Source: Haematobia irritans
Taxonomy: Eukaryota; Arthropoda; Insecta; Diptera; Muscidae
Direction: 5' to 3'
DNA length: 64,000 nucleotides
Assembly: GCF_050003625.1 (NCBI RefSeq)
Contig: NC_134398.1
Location: 68,332,891-68,396,890 of the forward strand
The translations under genes and the position numbers were made by a program. This document shows positions 34,361 to 46,794 of the stretch, one piece after another (the first letter of the stretch is position 1; every line of letters starts with the position of its first letter). The notes below the pieces were generated by a model. It saw nothing but the letters and a program-made list of their open reading frames with translations, had not been told where the DNA came from and did no database searches.

Positions 34361-36013
34361 ATTTATTGAGTGGTGATTACGCATTCCGATGACTTAGTTG
34401 AAGATGTCATTCAAGACAATGTCGCTATACCGGAAGAAAACAAAAAAGCATCCCAAAATCTAGATGAAAGTGTCATTCGACAGAGCAAAAGATTGGCCGA
34501 AAACCGCAAAATAAATTGGTCGGGATGTATAGCTCAATTCACTGAACCCAACACGATTGAAGAAGCTTTATCTTGTGAGGATAAAGAAAAGTGGGAAAGT
34601 GCTATTCGAAGTGAAATATCGTCTTTTGAAGAAAATCAAACATGGGAAGTTGTTCAGAAACATAATAACTGCAATATAACAAAAACTAAGAGGATTTTCA
34701 AGAAGAAAATCGAGCCAGATGACTCAATACGCTACAAAGCAAGATTGGTCGCCAAAGGCTATACGCAAAAGAAAGGAATAGACTATGAAGAAACATATTC
34801 GCCCGTTGTACGGTATACATCTATACGATTTATAATGGCTCTAGCTGCTAGATATTGTCTAAATATCGAACAACTTGACGCAGTGACAGCATTTTTACAA
34901 GGAGAACTGAAGGAAGACGTATATATAGAACAGCCGGAAAATGTGAATGTACCCGAAAATTATATCTTAAAACTGAAGAAAGCTTTGTATGGGTTAAAAC
35001 AGGCAAGTCATGTTTGGAACAATAGGTTAAATGAAGCACTTAAAAAAATTGGTATGTTACTGTCTGTTCGAGTTCCATGTATTTATTATGGAATGGAAAT
35101 AAATTGACCTACATGGCCTTGTACGTAGATGAATAATTTTAAAATGAAATTTCTTGGCGATGCGGAACTTTGTTTAGTTGTGCGAATAAACAAGAATAAG
35201 GATTCAATATGTGTGGACCAAGAAGAACACATTTTGCACAAGCTAAATATTTATAATATGGAAAATTGTAATCCTGTATCAACCCCATTTGATGTAAATC
35301 AAAAGCTATCAAAGACAAATGAAGAAGACGATACTGTAAAAAATGTACCATACCAACAAGCCATTGGGAGCTTACTTTTCGCTGCACAATGTACTCGTCC
35401 CGATATAAGTCAGGCAGTAAACTGTTTAAGTAAATTTAACAACAAACCTTCAAAAATTCACTGGAATGCTGTGAAACGTATTTTTCGTTATTTGCAAGAA
35501 ACTTCACATTATAAATTACATTATAAATCTAAAGGCAATCATGAACTTATTTCATATTCAGATTCTGATTGGGCAAACGACTTGGAAGATCGAAGGTCAG
35601 TAACTGGATATATAAATATAATTCAAGATGGGGCAATATCTTGGGCAAGCAAAATACAGCAAACTATAGCTTTATCAACAACGGAGGCCGAATACATGGC
35701 TTTAACAAGTGCTACACAAGAAGTCATATGGATACGAACGTAACAGAAAGAACTACACCCAAATTTCAATAATTTAAATCCCACAACCATTTTTTGTGAC
35801 AACAGAAGCGCAGTTCATCTGGCATCCAATTAAGCTTATCACCCAAGAACAAAGCACATTGATATACGACATCATTTCATCCGGGAGAAGAGAAAATCGA
35901 ATGAAGTTATATTTTGTCCAATTCCATCAGAAAATCAAGTTGCAGACTTTTTAACGAAACCCCTTTCCAAGGAAAAACTGAACAAATTTTGCAAAATTTT
36001 GGGATTATACTAA
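34361..36013 (+). pseudogene. Ty1/copia retrotransposon pol fragment (RT-RNase H)
   Basis: The frame starts in the linker before RT and shows EEALSCEDKEKWESAI, YKARLVAKGYTQKKGIDYEE, TYSPVVRYTSIRF, QLDAVTAFLQGEL (first catalytic Asp), KKALYGLKQAS, then YVDE plus a stop at about 35134 where YVDD is expected. A second frame from 35141 resumes at MKFLGDAELCL, so a short segment after the active site is lost. RNase H follows (SDSDWANDLEDRRSVTGY, STTEAEYMAL), then a stop at 35741 and a frame change. NRSAVHLASN, KHIDIRHHFIRE and ADFLTKPLSKEKL are still visible to the terminal stop at 36013. Gag, protease and integrase are missing and no LTR was found. Clearly defective. Confidence 0.92.
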
Positions 36014-36110
36014 ATACGTTTCAAGTGAGGATTTTGAAACACTACTTTGTTTTTAAATACTTTATATAAAAACGTTATATGAAAATATAGAGTGCCTAGT
36101 TTTTGGGAGC

Positions 36111-37640
36111 AACTCTAGTTTAGCTATACCTCGTAAATTTTTTTTTGGGTCGATAGAGAATTAAATTTGACATCGAAATAAATAGTAACCGGTTGGCGGT
36201 CGTAACCGGTTAACCGGTTATTCGAGCCTAAAGTGTAAGCAAATAATCGTTAATAAAACCGGTTTTAGTAAACCGATTACTTTGAAATCTACATCCCTAA
36301 AAGCTAAAGGTAAGACCTTTCAAATGAGGTACGAGTTTATCCGGTTATCAGTTTAGGTTTTATATGAAAAAAATGTGTTTTTGAACCGTTTTTAATCCAA
36401 AAACGCTCGATGTAAATGTGCAAAAAACTAATTGCATTGTGTAGCTAACACTTCTACCTATCCGTTAAAGTCATATTCAAGCCAATATATCTGTTATAAC
36501 CGCAGATAATTGTAGCCGTGAAATTAAGATCAGGCAAGTGCAGCCGCCTCAATTCCTACTTATCGGTGATTGATAGCAGCGTAGCTGACGTTTGTCCAAT
36601 TTGCAACCAAGGGCCACACGACACGCGTCATCTTTTCTCTTGCCCAGCCAAACCAACCCGACTTACCACCAGATCACTCTGGACACACCCCATCTTAGTC
36701 GCAGAGTTCCTTGATCTGCCAACAAGCTGATGTACCAAGCGTATAACATGAAATGGATGAGATCACAATAAACTGTTACAACAACAACAACAACAGCCGT
36801 GAAATTAGAATTTTGCAAAAAAAAATATATTCAATTTTATTTCGAAGTTGTTTTCGGGTAGAATGAAAAAAGATCCAGTTTAAAACCGGATATGGGGAAG
36901 TACACGAAATATGAAAAGTGCCGTTATAACATCGGCTGTGGCGTTAAATGCAACCATGCGCTTCAAAAATTAATTGTTTGTGAAGATCCATTAATAGAAA
37001 CTATTACAAATTTTTAAAAAGTGTCATTTGTTTTATTTTTGTTATCAAATGTGAATTAATGTGAACGTCTACTTTTGAAACCTGTTAACATTTGTAATTG
37101 TAAGAGTGAAAAAGCGCCTCATGCGAAATTTTTCTTTTCACACCGGATATGGATCCGGTTAATATGGCTAATCGTAGGAAAATGAAAGCGGCGGAGGCAA
37201 AAAATTTTTCTTTATTTTTCAAACCGGATATGGATATATAATACTTAATATCACCGGTTATAGTAGAGATAGCAGCTTGACGTTGACCTTGACGGTAGAA
37301 GTGTTAGCTACACAATGCAATCGGTTATATAGTACCTTTACATCGAGTATTTTTTGAGATATTAGCTTATTTGCAAAAAAACCGGTTCCGAAAAAGACAA
37401 GTTTTTACCTGTACAGCTCGAACGGATGTTGCTTCAAAACATTTCTAGTGGTGTACACTTCAAAGTAGTCGGTTTTCTAGAACCGGTTTTATTAATGATT
37501 TCTAACTTACACTTTTGAACCGAATAACCGGTTATCCGGTTACGACCGCCAGGAAAAAAGTTATCGTTGTAATCTACTCATAGAGTACTACCATCTATGA
37601 AGTTTTGAAAAAATCTGAGAGGTATAGCTAAACTAGAGTT
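36111..37640. mobile_element. long-TIR element with ACCGGTT-rich arms
   Basis: The ends are inverted: AACTCTAGTTTAGCTATACC left, matching right at 37619-37640. Inside, GGCGGTCGTAACCGGTTAAC and AATAAAACCGGTT blocks are mirrored (36190-36290 vs 37470-37560), and a further inverted pair includes TGCATTGTGTAGCTAACACT (about 36435-36455 vs 37305-37325). The arms are about 350 bp with gaps. No transposase. A 269-bp LINE fragment is inserted at 36527-36795. Confidence 0.75.
36527..36795 (+). mobile_element. 5'-truncated LINE insertion with 12-bp target duplication
   Basis: Flanked by GCCGTGAAATTA at 36515-36526 and 36796-36807. It encodes the last about 70 residues of the LINE ORF2 (LRSGKCSRLNSYLS, then CPICNQGPHDTRHLFSC), ends LDLPTS, and has a short 3' UTR and a (CAA)n tail. 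Same family as 28264-28905. Confidence 0.95.
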
Positions 37641-37771
37641 AAGCCAAAATTGCCGTCAGAATTAAGAAAAATATAAAGTAAAATAACGATTTTCAGATTT
37701 GTTTATTTTTAACAACTTGTGCTAAAATAGATTTGTTCCAAAACAAAAAAAAACAGGATAATGCGCTTTAA

Positions 37772-38002
37772 GGTGGGTATTAAGTTCGAGTTTAGCCGCT
37801 AAAAACGTCATTTTTTCGCGATTACTTTTCTTTAATAATCCATTTTAAGGAATACAAACTTTGTCAAAATTTGCTTTGGGCTTTTCGCCATCAAGTTATA
37901 ATAAAATTTGCAACAAATATGTATAATTTTATGCAATTTTCTTACTGATTTAGTTTTCACTTTAGCGATTTAAGCGGCTAAACTCGAAGTTAATACTCAC
38001 CT
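37772..38002 (-). mobile_element. Harbinger-like MITE family 2, complete
   Basis: 231 bp, TIR AGGTGGGTATTAAGTTCGAG, flanked by TTA at 37769-37771 and 38003-38005. The host sequence around it (GCGCTTT...CAGACTAT) has an uninterrupted inverted counterpart at about 38210-38235 (GCGCTTTGCAGACTATAAG on the minus strand). Confidence 0.85.
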
Positions 38003-38350
38003 TTACAGACTATCAGTTATTCCGCACGACAGTGCTCGTGTCGAACATATCCCATATATTGTGCACATTATAAGTTAAGTCCGAAGTCATAATCGATACT
38101 GCTGCATGTTTATGGGATCACATTTACCGATTATTTAGTCATCGCCGGGAAGTCGTATCGATCCGATACGCTGTAAGATTCTTTACAAACACCGACATTC
38201 TGTCCGGAATAACTTATAGTCTGCAAAGCGCATAAGCCCGGGTCATACCTCATTTCAAAGTCTTACCTCTACCTTATTATTTATGTACATTGGAAAGTAA
38301 TCATTCTGTACAACACTGTAGAGTCGAATAAACGGTTATCCGGTTATGTA
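38003..38350. repeat. inverted-repeat remnant around the MITE
   Basis: CAGACTATCAGTTATTCCG and its inverted partner CGGAATAACTTATAGTCTG (38207-38225) bracket about 180 bp. CTCATTTCAAAGTCTTACC and CGGTTATCCGGTTA further right resemble parts of the element at 36111-37640. Old copy of a related element. Confidence 0.5.
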
Positions 38351-39186
38351 CCAAACCAATTATTTGTTGACAAAATATTCTTAAGCTAATATTTTCAAAG
38401 AAAATTGCATTTTACATTATAAAACAACAAAACATATTATTGAATGAAAAATTTTGCTACCTACACATTCATTTTCTGTTGTACACAAAACAGCATAATA
38501 AATATATATAGGTGAAAATTGCTTGTTTTACTTCTCAAGACGAACATTAACTTGGTTATTATTTAAAATCTGGGCATTTTTTAAATTTTCTAGCTCTCCT
38601 TTTTGTTTATTTTTTCGTTAAAACAATAATTTACACTTTACTACAAACGATTGCAGCTTCTAAGAAGGCTAGACCACGAACAAATCACGTTTAATTAAAT
38701 TCTTTCATTGAATACATATATTGCTTTTTTTGTTATAAAACCACTATTTGTGATAAAATATATATATTTTTTTATTCCACCCACTATTTTTCGGCATCAA
38801 TGGTTATATTTTTATTTTTCAGAGGATGGTGCATAAACTGTGCACTTAAATAAATATTTCACATCTAATAGCGACGTATGTGTTATCCATCATCTTATTT
38901 TTTCTCTATTGTTGTTATATTTCGAATATGCCACTCGCCGATGCCACGATGTTACTGGTATCTTGTCAATTGTCAGACTGCTTCAAACTGACGTGATATT
39001 GTTCCAACTGTCAAAGAAACAGTTATATCAGGGTTCTAAATAAGGACGTTTGCGTACAAGAACAATGCGTACTTTGGAAAGGCAACCCAATAAGCACAAG
39101 CATTGCACACAAAGAAAAATTGTCAAAAACTATACTATAAAATCATACAATTTACCTAATATACTAGTATGAAATACGACTTTAAG
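38351..39186. other. non-coding stretch, nothing recognised
   Basis: AT-rich. AACCCAATAAGCACAAGC near 39086 resembles the terminus of the element at 48764-50107. Confidence 0.4.
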
Positions 39187-39420
39187 GTAGGTACTATGTT
39201 CGGTTTCCGCAGCGAAATCCCATACAAAACCAAAAATGCGGAAAACTTCCGAAATATTTTTCATTTGTGGTACTTTGTTTTTTTCGAGTTGAAAAACTAA
39301 CGTAAAGCGCACAGTCCCTAATTAGATCGTGTTAAATCCTTCCATATGTTGAGATTAGTTAGTATCGAAACCTGCGCCATTTGCAATGTGAATTAAGAAA
39401 TAATTTATTTATTCAAATGA
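39187..39420 (+). mobile_element. Harbinger-like MITE family 1, old truncated copy
   Basis: TTA then AGGTAGGTACTATGTTCGG, and further on GCGCCATTTGCAATGTGAAT and TTAAGAAATAATTTATTTAT, as in 41095-41528. The right half is missing. Confidence 0.75.
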
Positions 39421-40039
39421 CTTGTGTAATATTACAATACAAATGTGGTTCGCATTGTTATTTAAAAATGCAATAAGATCGATTGACAAAATAAAAATAA
39501 CTTGGAGTGGTGTTTTCGTAATAAAGCCACCATCTAGCGGCTACCTACTACATGATAGAATAGATATAATGTACATAACATGAAATTTATAGAAAAGTGT
39601 TAACAAAATAAAGTTCTTTTTAGTGAATTTCATTTTACAATCGTTTCTTTTTACTGGGTATAGGGATAATAAGCAAAAATGCTGGCCTTGCATCGTAATT
39701 ATAAAGGAGGCAGTGCGATTGATGTTGCAGTACTATGGTTGCTACGAATGGAATCACAAGAATAAATTGCCATGTTCCAAAAATAAAATGCAAACATTAA
39801 TTATGCATATATCTTGCATTTTATCGATTCAAAACACTGGTTGAATTTTATAACGTGACTGAAATAGTTATAAAATTATACATTGGGAGAGTATAAAAAG
39901 AAACATTCTCCAGAAAACCAGCCACTTTGCATCTCAATGTATTAATTTCAGTCAACGAAGAGTTCCTGGTATAGAACACTAACATCCCTTTGTGACGAAT
40001 TATCTTGCGAAATATAAGTCGGGAACAGTGACTTTTGCT
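39421..40039. other. non-coding stretch, nothing recognised
   Basis: No domain-bearing frame. The frame at 39623-39844 shows no recognisable feature. Confidence 0.4.
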
Positions 40040-41066
40040 TACACCCAGAAAACAAATTCGTTGCCTCAACCGAATTATTTGCCAACGGAAAGCAGGTGGT
40101 TCCATCAACTATCAATGATATCTGTCAGCACAACTAACATTTGACAATTGTAACTACATGGTAGTATGTTGGATCAACTTTGCATTTGTTGTCGCAATTT
40201 CATATTAATTATTTTGTTTGTTGGTGCAACCGCCCTCGATTTTCTTTACTATTATCCTAACCAAATTCCAATATCAAATGAAAGGGCAGAGATTTTATTA
40301 ATTTATTACAAGATTTACAATCATAATATACTACGAAAATAAATACAAAAGGTGCTAACAACAAGTGCTTTTGGTCTACATATATGTGAGATCAATTTAC
40401 ATTACAATTTACAATTTTTTATAGGTAATGTTTGTATACCAATGACAGATGGTTATTAGGTTGCAAGTATGTGGTCGAACTAAAAAGAATTTGTGTTCGT
40501 TGGTGTATGAAGCCTGCAATTTTTATGGAAACTTTTGTAATATTCCTTTTTTATAAATCGGTGCGATATTTACCTGAAAGCAACTTCTTTTCTATGGGAT
40601 AAACTTAATTCAATGTATTGCGGACTATTATCAAGTAAATGCTGTTCTCCGTTTTGCAAATTTTGTAGCGTCATACCATTTACCATGTCTATGTTGATAT
40701 AAATATTTATTTGTTGCAACAACTACCTTACGCCCGTCCTATAATTGAACTAAGATTCTATTAGTATACTCAACTTTTGCTTGTACCAGCCATTTGTTGA
40801 TTCCCATGATGTAGGTCTCACTATGCTGCTGGTTAGCGCAACAATTTTATGCAGCATAAAACCAAATTTATCGGCATTGGTTATTGTAACCAATTGAATG
40901 GTTATGGGAATTTCGTTTTGATCCTGTGAACTTTCTTATGGTCGTGTTGGATGTATAATGGGGAAAATAATCAAAACATTGTTCTTGTAACAAAAAATAA
41001 GTTACTGACATCATTTCGTCATTGTAATTATCGAATTGCAACCAACCATTTCTCTGGGTGTAGGAA
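40040..41066. mobile_element. TACACCCAGA-ended TIR element
   Basis: Left end TTACACCCAGAAAACAAATT; right end read inward TACACCCAGAGAAATGGTTG. The TIR start resembles the element at 13717. A SINE tail fragment lies inside at 40297-40380. Non-coding. Confidence 0.6.
40297..40380 (-). mobile_element. SINE 3'-tail fragment
   Basis: Matches the 3' tail of the SINE-like unit at 10411-10830 (minus-strand GTTAGCACCT...TATTTTCGTAGTATATTATG, ending in an A/T tail). Only the last about 80 bp are present. Confidence 0.5.
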
Positions 41067-41094
41067 CTACCATTGAACGTGAGTTATAGGCTTA

Positions 41095-41528
41095 AGGCCG
41101 GTACTCTGTTCGGTTTTCGCGTTGAAACTCCATACAAAACCAAAAAATGCGAAAAATTTGCGAAATTTTTTCCATTTGTGATACTTTTGTTTTTTTCGTG
41201 TTGAAAAACTGACGTTTATAGCACGGCGCCATTTGCAATGTGAATTAAGAAATAATTTATTTATTAAAAACTATTTGTGCGGGTTTATAAATCAAACACG
41301 GACCATATTTTTGTTCCGAAACTATACAAAGGATCAAAGGAATAGCAGATCAATTGCCCAACGAAAAATAAAATGTTATTTTGTAAAAACAAGCAACAAC
41401 CACCAACTTAATCCAATATCGCTCCCTGTAAAATAGCGCTCCAAGCTACCTAAAAAAACGCCGCTTTCTATGTGCGAAATAATGGTTTCCATAAAAATTT
41501 TTCGCAAGAATGAACATAGTACCGGCCT
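41095..41528 (+). mobile_element. Harbinger-like MITE family 1, copy 1
   Basis: 434 bp, starts AGGCCGGTACTCTGTTCGG and ends CATAGTACCGGCCT, flanked by TTA at 41092-41094 and 41529-41531. Very similar to 50523-50953. The 3-bp TWA duplication is the hallmark of the PIF/Harbinger superfamily. Non-coding; the apparent frame at 41233-41436 also occurs in the second copy as part of the element. Confidence 0.88.
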
Positions 41529-42340
41529 TTATGTTGATTGAACAAAAAGTTTCACTTTGACTATAGCTATTGTATGGTGTACGTGTTTTAACTGGTCACC
41601 CCATGCTGTTGTTCCCCCCGAGGTAACAACATTGGCAAAAGAAATGGCGTTATTATACTTTGTGGGAACCGTGGTGGTGACCACTGGATTTGAAATTGCT
41701 AGTGAGGCGGCAACAGCATGGGCATAAGTACACTCTTGTCCGCTGGTATTGCAATGCGATTGTGTAGATATTGTGGACACCAACGAATTAAGTTTGTTGA
41801 TGAACGAGTCCATTGCTGCGCATGATGTAAAAGTTAGCATAACACCGGAATTATATGTTTGTTAGATGGGCGTTACAAATTGACGGTATCCATTTGGAAA
41901 AGCTGAAGAAGACGACAATAGGGCTGTTTTCTTTTTGCACTGGATAGAACTTTTGTATGGTAATCGTTGCACTGGTGTTCTATCCAGTGCAACTATCAGT
42001 GCAAGTCGCACCAGAGTCACCATTATATGCGAATTTTGTAGTTATCAAAATATGAATTGGCAACTAACTAAAATACTGGGGAGGAACACATCTCAAGTAA
42101 ATGTCACATACTGAAAAGAAGAAGAAACAAAAGCAAATGTAAATAAACAAAACAGAAGTATTTGTTTAAATTTTGTTTCACTGCAACAAAAACAGGAATA
42201 TGTATCGAATTATGTAGAAATATCTAGTGGCCCAACTTTAAATGTAGCGTCTCTAACAACTTCCAATAAAGGAACTCTCACGGAAGTGACGATTTCATTT
42301 GGACATTTCGTCAAAGGCCTTCTCTGTATTTCGTGAGACT
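41529..42340. other. non-coding stretch with a perfect hairpin
   Basis: GCACTGGATAGAAC at 41937-41950 and its exact inverse at 41977-41990 form a 14-bp stem with a 26-base loop. It is preceded by AGGGCTGTTTTCTTTTTGCA at 41920, whose reverse complement ends at 48411. The 103-codon minus-strand frame at 41529-41840 is Ser/Thr/Ala-rich and unrecognised. Confidence 0.5.
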
Positions 42341-42790
42341 CACAATAATTATGGAGTTCGAAAAAATTTAACCGCGCCTTAAATTTTTACAAAAACACCT
42401 TAAATGGCATGAGAATCAGTGAAATGTGTTTTATTTTCCTACAAATCAAAGTTTAAATTGCATGGCTCGGGTGGTGGAAGTTTAGTACGAAGGTCCAAAG
42501 AAAAGTCTTAATCCAAGAAATAAAAACAGTTCCTTCAACAATGGTGGGGGTAATATTATGGTCTGGGGGTCGTTTTTTGGACATGTTATGGCTCCGATTT
42601 ATAGAGTATAGAGGGCACTATGCTTTTGGAAATCTTCAAAAACAGTTTGTCCCATGTAATATTACCATAACAATCACGGGAAATACCGTCTACATGGATT
42701 ATTCAGTGCGATCATGATCTCCAGCACTCGTATAGTGTGCTAAAACAACTTATTTCTAATGAAAAAGTGTGTGTACTTGTACTCTATGTT
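42341..42790 (+). pseudogene. Tc1-like transposase fragment (middle part)
   Basis: Readable pieces: SDESKFKLHGSGGGS-type (near 42415-42485; Asp of the catalytic core in WxxVxFSDES context), VRRSKEKSLNP, then GGGNIMVWGSFFGHVMAP near 42545-42600 and a decayed QHDNDPKH-like CDHDLQHSY near 42708. Many stops. Tc1 family transposases carry D,D34E catalysis. The rest may be at 46795-47130. Confidence 0.75.
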
Positions 42791-42832
42791 TCGAATTTAG
42801 GCCAATGTCGTTCCTATGTTTAATAAAAAAAT

Positions 42833-44672
42833 AATGTATTATACCCTTCATTGTGGACCAAATTCATTGATACCATCTCAAGTTTGTTGCGAGCTATATA
42901 AAGGTTGATATTCCCATATGCATGAATTTGAATCTGCACCGATTTAGACAAAATTGTATACACTTCAACAAAATCTATGTACTTAATATTTGAATCTAAC
43001 TTTATGGGACGAAACATAATTTTAGTCAAAAAAAAAAAAAATAATAAGAAAATCTGAAGTCTGGCGGTGCAGACTATAATATACACAACTTTGTATTTAG
43101 ATCCACATTTTGATAAAATCTCAATCCTTCAATTTTGTTGAGTGCTTTGTATAAAGGTTTATGTTGCTATTTACCTCACTCGATTTGGACAATGTATATT
43201 GTAATACTTCTATAAAGAGTGCGACGCAGGGTATACATTTTTAGGCAATTTCGCAAAATTGAATTTATAATCGGTCGAAAGATTTATATTAGAGGTTTTT
43301 TAAGAATCAGTGACCATCAGCACGAAATAACATTATATGAAAATTTACTATAGAAATACATTTTCAATAAATATGCTAAATTTTGAGAAAATTTTCTATA
43401 GAAATAAAATTTTGACAAATTTTTCTATAGAAAAACAAGTAAGGAAAGTCTATAGTCGGACAGGGCCGACTATATTATACCCTGCACCACTTTGTCAAAT
43501 TTTTTGAGTGGTATATATAAAGATTTATGTTCCCATATACATGCATTTAAATCTGAACCGACAATATATTTAAGACCAAAATTCTATTGACTTAAAATTT
43601 ATGTCGGCTAATGCCCTGGGGTGGAACACAATGTTAGTAAAAAACAAGTAAGTAAAGTCGGGCTGGGCCGACTATATTATACCCTTCACCACTATGTATA
43701 CCAACATTTGTGTTACCACCTTAACTACTTCAAATTTGCTGGGAGCTATGCAAAGGTTTGCATTTCCAGATACAAATACTTATAATGAAGAGAATATTTG
43801 TACAAAAACACTAGAATTAAAATCGGCTATCACCATGGGATGAAACACAATGTTAGTAAAAAATATGGGAAATATGAAGCGAGAGAAATTTTAATGCAAG
43901 TGTACAAAAGGACATTTATGATTTATCAGGCGATACATATGTATACCAAATATAGGAAAATTTTAGTAATATTTGCAATTTTTGCTACTCACCAGTGGCG
44001 ATTTTAAAAGGATATTGGTAGATCTCGCCAAGATATGTGGTCAAGTGTGGGTTGTAACATATTATTTGGCCATGTCGAGCGACTTGGAGCCTTATTTAAA
44101 AATCAACTGTTCTGTGGAAATTCTGGCACTACAGGATATGACTAAGCTATGAGGAAATCATCACAGAGTTTTGTCTAAAGTGTGGGAATTTTGGTCATAT
44201 TTGTAATAACTGGAAACACGAATATATGGGGGTTTTATCTAAATCTGTACCAAATCAGATCAAACTTTACACACTTAAATATCTAAAATATTAAAGATTT
44301 TAACCAAATTTAACACACATAACGACATCTAAATCTGAATCGATTTCAATCAAATTTACCAAGCATTGCTAGAATGTTAATTCTACTCTCTGTGCAAAAC
44401 TTCACGAAAATCGGTAGTAAACTTTGGCCTCTGTTGTCATATGAGTCTAAATCGGACGAAAGATATATATGGGTGCTATATCTAAATTTGAACCGATTTC
44501 AATCAAATTTTGCACTCGTGACTATATGGCCAAGCGTTATGTTTGAGCAAAATTTCAACCAAATCAGGGTAAAACTCAGGCTGAATCCATATAAGTGCAA
44601 CATTTGGGTGTTGCAAACATATACACTAACTTATAATACCCTGTTCAACAGTGTGGCACAGGGTATAAAAAT
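42833..44672 (+). mobile_element. cluster of ACAAGTAAGGAAAGTC dispersed repeats
   Basis: At least four copies in the same orientation: starts at about 42833 (truncated), 43047, 43433 and 43639. Each start has a GCCGACTATATTATACCC block, and AATGTTAGTAAAAAA occurs near the junctions. The last copy continues through repeated ATATGGG-GCTATATCTAAAT segments to a CACAGGGTATAAAA end at 44656-44669. Non-coding; same family as 24241-24620. Confidence 0.75.
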
Positions 44673-44761
44673 TTTATAAATTGTTGTTCATTAGGCCGTG
44701 AAGTACAAAAATATAACAGCAGACATATACTGCTGTTTTTAGCAGACTTTTTCTATGAGTA

Positions 44762-45055
44762 TACTGGAAGTCGAGTCTGAATTTGGAAAATAAAGTTGTT
44801 AACTTGTTTTAAAGGATTTTAATAGCATATGGAGAACAAAAGCTGAAAAAATTAAAACTTAAAATTCGCTTCCTAGAAAGAAGTACACCAAACCGAAATT
44901 TAAAAAAAAAAAATGTGTCTTAAAAATATCCTTACTAGTATTCTCCGCTTCTTTGGCTCGGATTTAAAAAAAAAAAGGAAAAAAAGGAAAGGGAAAAAGT
45001 AAATTTTTAAAGTAAAGACAAAATCTTTGTAACAGGACATGCCTTTTTTTGAGTG
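44762..45055 (-). mobile_element. CACTG-ended element, copy 4 (partial)
   Basis: Matches the 660-965 part of copy 1, including GGAAGTCGAGTCT, TATCCTTACTAGTATTCTCCG and the end CATGCCTTTTTTTGAGTG. The other half is missing and an A/G-rich insertion is present near 44965-45000. Confidence 0.75.
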
Positions 45056-45135
45056 TATACTGCTTAATTTTCATAAATAAGGAAATTCGGTTCATCTCCC
45101 AAACCTATACCAATGATACCCTTGCTTATGTTTAC

Positions 45136-46078
45136 TAATTCGCATGGGGTGGTTTAGGGTATGATATAGTCGGCCCCGCCCAATACCGATATGGACCAAT
45201 TTTTGTATGGTTGTTAGAAACCACATACTAACACCACGTACCAAATTTCAACCGGATCGGATGAATTTTGCCTCTCCAAGAGTCTCCGAAGGTCAAATCT
45301 GGGGATCGGTTTATATGGGGGCTATACGTAAAGTAATGCGATATGGCCCTTTTCCAATAAGATACGACCTATATCAATAACAACTTCTTGTGCCAAGTTT
45401 CAAGTCGATAGCTTGTTTCGAACGGAAGTTGGCGTGATTTCAACAGACGGACCGACCATCATCGGGTCGTATTTTTTTCCAAAACGAGGCCGGTCAGGCA
45501 GTTACTGTGAATGGTGTTCGCTATCGTAAGATGATAACGAACTTTGTATGGCCCGAATTTGCCCCACAGCTAACGAAACAATGCCTCTTTTGCGCAACAA
45601 ATTTAATGTCCGTGTTATCTCACGTAATGGCAATGTCAATTGACCGCCAAGATCATGTGATTTGACACCGTTGGACTTTTTTCTTTGTGGTTATTTGAAA
45701 GAAAAGGTGTACGTCGATAAGCCAGCAACAATTCAATAGCTAAAGGACGAGATAATTCGGCACATTAACGGCATAGAACCTCAATTATGCCCCAGCGTCA
45801 TCGAAAATTTGGACCATCGGATGGAGGTGTGCCACCGAGGTCGCGGCGTCTATTTGGCCTATAGTTTGTTCCATACATAATTGAGTAATACGAATATATC
45901 ATAATAAAATAAAATTACAATAATGTCCTAAATAGTTTGTGTTTTATTCAAAATCAACATCGGCCCTTGAAAATGTAACCACCCTATTCTTTATGGGGTC
46001 TTAGAGCAATTTTTCGATCTGTTACAAACGGAATGACAAACTTAAAAAACCACCATCTTATGGTGGAGGGTATAAAAA
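45136..46078 (-). mobile_element. GTGGTGGGTA element, truncated and interrupted copy
   Basis: Minus-strand relative of 32281-34126: it has one tandem unit, the unique segment with CAACAGACGGAC, and the end ACCACCATCTTATGG. It is split by a transposase remnant at about 45466-45990. At its left it abuts GGGTATGATATAGTCGGCCC, a terminus of the other dispersed family. Confidence 0.75.
45466..45990 (+). pseudogene. degenerate mariner-related transposase, C-terminal part
   Basis: Visible in several frames: NGVRYRKMITNFV near 45510, a decayed RNKFNVRVISRNG region near 45590, PRSCDLTPLDFFLCGYLKEKVYVDKPATIQ near 45645-45735 (given with stops between), then EIIRHINGIEPQLCPSVIENLDHRM near 45750-45825. 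It ends in ENVTTL-like AAAATGTAACCACCC. It is inserted in the element at 45136-46078. Same broad family as 25618-26340. Confidence 0.78.
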
Positions 46079-46250
46079 TAGCATTTGGAATAGTATATAA
46101 TAATAAAATTGCCTTCTTCATCATTATTTAGAAAATATTCACCAAGACAGTATGATTTTGGTTTGGATTTTGCGGTAAAATTTAAAATTTTCATGAATTT
46201 TTTAGATATTTACGCTTCATTTGTGTATAATTTTTCTATTCTTTAGTTAA

Positions 46251-46489
46251 CCCTCTAATGCCCAATCCCGCCTTTAGGCGGGCTTCAATAAATAAGGAAG
46301 CTTTTAGTAAAACACACCTTAACACAATAAAAATTGGTAAAATAAAAAGAAAACAGTTGGAACTGTTCAAGAGGCTTTGCAGCATATACTGAATTTTACC
46401 TATAAAATTTTCTTGTTTAGTTTTCTTGCTTTTGTGTCGTTAACATTAAATATTTATTCAGATGGCCAAAAAATTGGGGCATTAGAGGG
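46251..46489. mobile_element. piggyBac-like MITE
   Basis: 239 bp, flanked by TTAA at 46247-46250 and 46490-46493. TIRs are CCCTCTAATGCCCAAT left and ATTGGGGCATTAGAGGG right. The subterminal CCCGCCTTTAGGCGGG is a perfect palindrome. TTAA duplication and CCC-start TIRs are the piggyBac signature. No transposase. Confidence 0.92.
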
Positions 46490-46794
46490 TTAATTATACA
46501 AACATAATCCAAAAATGAATAAAGTTAAGTTAATTTGCTGAAGAAATAATAATTCCGATAACTAAAATAAACCTAATTTTTTTAATGGTTACATTTTCTT
46601 AATAAATTTTAAAATAATAAAAACTTTTGTCTTACACTTTTCGACATTTTTTATTTTCACGGCGAAAGCTTAGGGAAACCTTGAAAATAAAAAATGTAAA
46701 AACAAGTGTAATGAAACTTAGTTTTTATTGATGGAACAATGAACGCCTAAATGTTTTTTAACATATTTAAACATTTTGAAAGAAAATCTTCACT

